Below, in pieces: positions 7,996-9,657 of a DNA stretch of 9,657 nt. The notes under the pieces are model-generated. The model saw only the letters and a list, made by a program, of their open reading frames with translations. It did not search any database and was not told where the DNA came from. Source of the DNA: an uncultured Pelagibacteraceae bacterium (GTDB lineage Bacteria > Pseudomonadota > Alphaproteobacteria > Pelagibacterales > Pelagibacteraceae); assembly GCA_902566925.1 (NCBI GenBank), contig CACFKO010000022.1, forward strand, positions 1-9,657, written 5' to 3'. The translations under genes were made by a program, and so were the position numbers. Each line of letters begins with the position of its first letter. Positions within the stretch are counted from its first letter, which is position 1.

Positions 7996-8054
7996 TATTT
8001 ATCAATACTATATTAACATAAAAATCCTATATTAAAATTTTAAGTTTTGCATAT
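7996..8054 (-). promoter_or_regulatory. sucD-sucA intergenic region, possible sucA promoter or regulatory site
   Basis: This is the only sizeable gap within the suc cluster. It is almost pure A+T. Read on the plus strand it holds two exact copies of CTATATTAA, at 8008-8016 and 8027-8035, 19 bases apart, so they recur roughly every two helical turns. The second copy runs into a palindrome, TTAAAATTTTAA (8032-8043). TAATAT-like -10 candidates can be read on the minus strand but no convincing -35 box pairs with them, and no terminator hairpin with a T-run is visible. A sucA promoter or operator is an inference. Confidence 0.3.
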
Positions 8055-8930
8055 CTAACTTTTCAGTTTTGTATAAAGTGTTTTTCCAATATCAGCTGGG
8101 GATTTGGATATTGTAATTCCTGATGATTTCATGACTTCTATCTTATCCTCTGCTCCACCTTTGCCTCCTGATATGATTGCACCAGCATGGCCCATTCTTC
8201 TGCCTGGTGGAGCTGTTAACCCGGCAATAAACCCTACCATTGGTTTTTTTAATTTAGATTTTTTTAAAAATTCTGCCGCTTCTTCTTCAGCTGAACCGCC
8301 AATTTCACCGATCATCACTATAGAATGTGTGTCATCATCTTTGAGGAATAGTTCAAGGCAATCGATAAAATTTGTTCCATTAATGGGGTCACCTCCTATA
8401 CCAATACATGTAGACTGTCCTAAACCATTTTTAGACGTTTGAGCAACTGCTTCGTAAGTGAGTGTGCCTGATCTAGATACAATTCCTACAGAACCTCTTT
8501 TATGAATATTTCCTGGCATTATTCCAATCTTACATTCCCCAGGAGTTATTATTCCAGGACAGTTAGGTCCGATTAGTCTACTTTTGCTTTTTAATAAAAC
8601 TTCCTTAACCTTCATCATGTCGAAAACTGGAATACCTTCCGTTATACAAACTATCAAATCTATATTTGCATTAATTGCTTCCAGTATTGCTGCTGCTGCA
8701 AATTTAGGGGGGACATAAATCATTGAAGCGTTTGCTCCTGTTTTTTCTTTTGCTTCAATAACAGTATCAAAAACAGGAAGACCAAGGTGTTGTTGTCCTC
8801 CTTTTTTTGGTGTGACTCCACCCACTAATTGTGTTCCATATTTTATTGCTTGTTCAGAGTGAAAGGTTCCATGAGTTCCAGTAAATCCCTGGCATATAAC
8901 TTTAGTATTTTTATTTACTAGTACTGACAT
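8055..8930 (-). CDS. sucD: Succinyl-CoA synthetase alpha subunit
   Basis: Together with SucC this enzyme converts succinyl-CoA, ADP or GDP and phosphate to succinate, CoA and ATP or GTP. The 291 residues match the family length. The CoA-binding Rossmann domain shows [10 protein letters not shown] (15-24), TEGIP (97-101) and GPNCPG (121-126). The ligase domain has SRSGTLTYE (152-160), [14 protein letters not shown] (177-190) and [14 protein letters not shown] (208-221). The phosphorylated catalytic histidine is H248 in GHAGAI (247-252), equivalent to H246 of E. coli SucD. The ATG immediately follows the sucC stop (TAAATG) and no Shine-Dalgarno sequence is visible, so the two subunits are probably translated in a coupled way. 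Stop is TAG. Confidence 0.98.
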   Translation of the reverse strand: MSVLVNKNTKVICQGFTGTHGTFHSEQAIKYGTQLVGGVTPKKGGQQHLGLPVFDTVIEAKEKTGANASMIYVPPKFAAAAILEAINANIDLIVCITEGIPVFDMMKVKEVLLKSKSRLIGPNCPGIITPGECKIGIMPGNIHKRGSVGIVSRSGTLTYEAVAQTSKNGLGQSTCIGIGGDPINGTNFIDCLELFLKDDDTHSIVMIGEIGGSAEEEAAEFLKKSKLKKPMVGFIAGLTAPPGRRMGHAGAIISGGKGGAEDKIEVMKSSGITISKSPADIGKTLYTKLKS

Positions 8931-9657
8931 TTATTTTATTGCATCCACAATTTTTTTGGCTGCATCATTTAGATCAGATGCTGACAAAATTTTTAATCCT
9001 GATTTATTCAAAATCTCCTTACCTTTTTCAAAGTTAGTTCCTGCGAGTCTAACTATCAAAGGAACCTTTATATTAACTTCTTTAGCTGCTTCTACAACTC
9101 CTTGAGCAAGTACATCGCATCGCATTATTCCACCAAAAATATTTATTAAAATACCTTTAACTTTTTTATCAGATAAAATTAATTTAAATGCTGCTGCTAC
9201 CTGTTCTTTTGAGGCTCCTCCTCCAACATCAAGAAAATTTGCAGGTTCTTCTCCGTACAATTTAATTATATCCATGGTTGCCATTGCTAGACCTGCACCA
9301 TTAACCATACATCCAATTGATCCATTTAACTTTATGTATGCCAAACCAAACTTGCCTGCCTCTATCTCTGCGGGCTCCTCTTCATTTAAGTCTCTGAGTT
9401 TCAAAATTTCAGGTCTTCTATACATTGCATTATCGTCAAAATTCATTTTTGCATCTAAACAAATAAGTTTTTTTTGTTTTGTAATTATCAAAGGATTTAT
9501 TTCTATTAATGAAGCATCTTTTGTGATTAAGATATTGTAAAGGGCATTCACTAGATTTTCTGCATCTTGTTTTTGAACATCGCTAAAAGAAAATATCTTA
9601 ATAATTTTTTCAATATCATTTTTTGTAAGAGATTTCTTTAAATCAATTTTGTTAGTT
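8931..9657 (-). CDS. sucC: Succinyl-CoA synthetase beta subunit, 5' end off the window
   Basis: The beta subunit binds the nucleotide and pairs with SucD. The reading frame stays open to the window edge, giving 241 visible codons. A GTG at 9549-9551 is internal and not the start, because the 35 codons above it continue the family sequence. Counting from the first visible codon, the Mg-nucleotide ligands are N54 in EINPL and D68 in LDAKM. Their 14-residue spacing equals that of N199 and D213 in E. coli SucC, implying about 145 N-terminal residues (most of the ATP-grasp fold) are missing and a full length near 386. Further matches are [13 protein letters not shown] (117-129), FLDVGGGAS (141-149), FGGIMRCD (174-181) and VRLAGTN (202-208). 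ATP or GTP preference cannot be judged from the visible part. Confidence 0.97.
   Translation of the reverse strand, partial: TNKIDLKKSLTKNDIEKIIKIFSFSDVQKQDAENLVNALYNILITKDASLIEINPLIITKQKKLICLDAKMNFDDNAMYRRPEILKLRDLNEEEPAEIEAGKFGLAYIKLNGSIGCMVNGAGLAMATMDIIKLYGEEPANFLDVGGGASKEQVAAAFKLILSDKKVKGILINIFGGIMRCDVLAQGVVEAAKEVNIKVPLIVRLAGTNFEKGKEILNKSGLKILSASDLNDAAKKIVDAIK

Noticed and set aside
8104..8442. Plus-strand open frames opposite sucD (8104-8442) and sucC (9274-9540)
   Set aside because: Both mirror highly conserved regions of the succinyl-CoA synthetase genes, and no independent coding evidence is visible.
9549..9551. GTG as a start codon for a short 206-residue sucC
   Set aside because: The frame is open to the window edge and the upstream codons continue the family sequence. 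The Mg-ligand spacing places this codon around residue 180 of a full-length protein.
1..9657. Mobile elements, CRISPR arrays, tRNA or rRNA genes, or a novel gene system
   Set aside because: Nearly all sequence is accounted for by seven housekeeping genes. The gaps are too short for tRNA or rRNA genes, except possibly 292-380, which shows no tRNA-like fold.

Overview
This is a compact, AT-rich stretch (roughly 30% G+C by eye) in which every recognisable gene lies on the minus strand. Read in the direction of transcription, from high to low coordinates, the order is sucC (5' end off the window) - sucD - sucA - sucB - lpd - priA - atpH (3' end off the window). Only about 176 of 9657 bases (1.8%) fall between genes. 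The sucCD-sucAB-lpd block followed by priA and atpH, the very low G+C, the Lys/Asn/Ile-rich proteins and the tiny gaps suggest a streamlined marine alphaproteobacterium of the SAR11/Pelagibacterales kind. That assignment rests on gene order and composition, not on a database search.

Region by region: 8931-9657 is the C-terminal part of the succinyl-CoA synthetase beta subunit, and 8055-8930 is the complete alpha subunit, directly abutting it. A 59-base AT-rich gap (7996-8054) precedes sucA (5095-7995), the E1 subunit of 2-oxoglutarate dehydrogenase. sucA abuts sucB (3769-5094, E2), and lpd (2361-3764, E3) follows after 4 bases. After 24 bases comes priA (381-2336), the replication-restart helicase. 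An 89-base gap (292-380) with two potential hairpins and unusually high G+C in its priA-proximal half separates priA from atpH (1-291), the ATP synthase delta subunit.

The first five genes form one metabolic unit. E1, E2 and E3 convert 2-oxoglutarate to succinyl-CoA and NADH, and SucCD converts succinyl-CoA to succinate with formation of a nucleoside triphosphate. atpH begins what is probably the F1 ATP synthase operon. priA is a DNA-metabolism gene between two energy gene sets. All complete genes look intact.

I see no mobile element, CRISPR array, tRNA, rRNA or unknown gene system. This is an ordinary housekeeping region. The points that merit a second look are the structured priA-atpH gap, departures from consensus in two PriA motifs, and the way translation starts are arranged.
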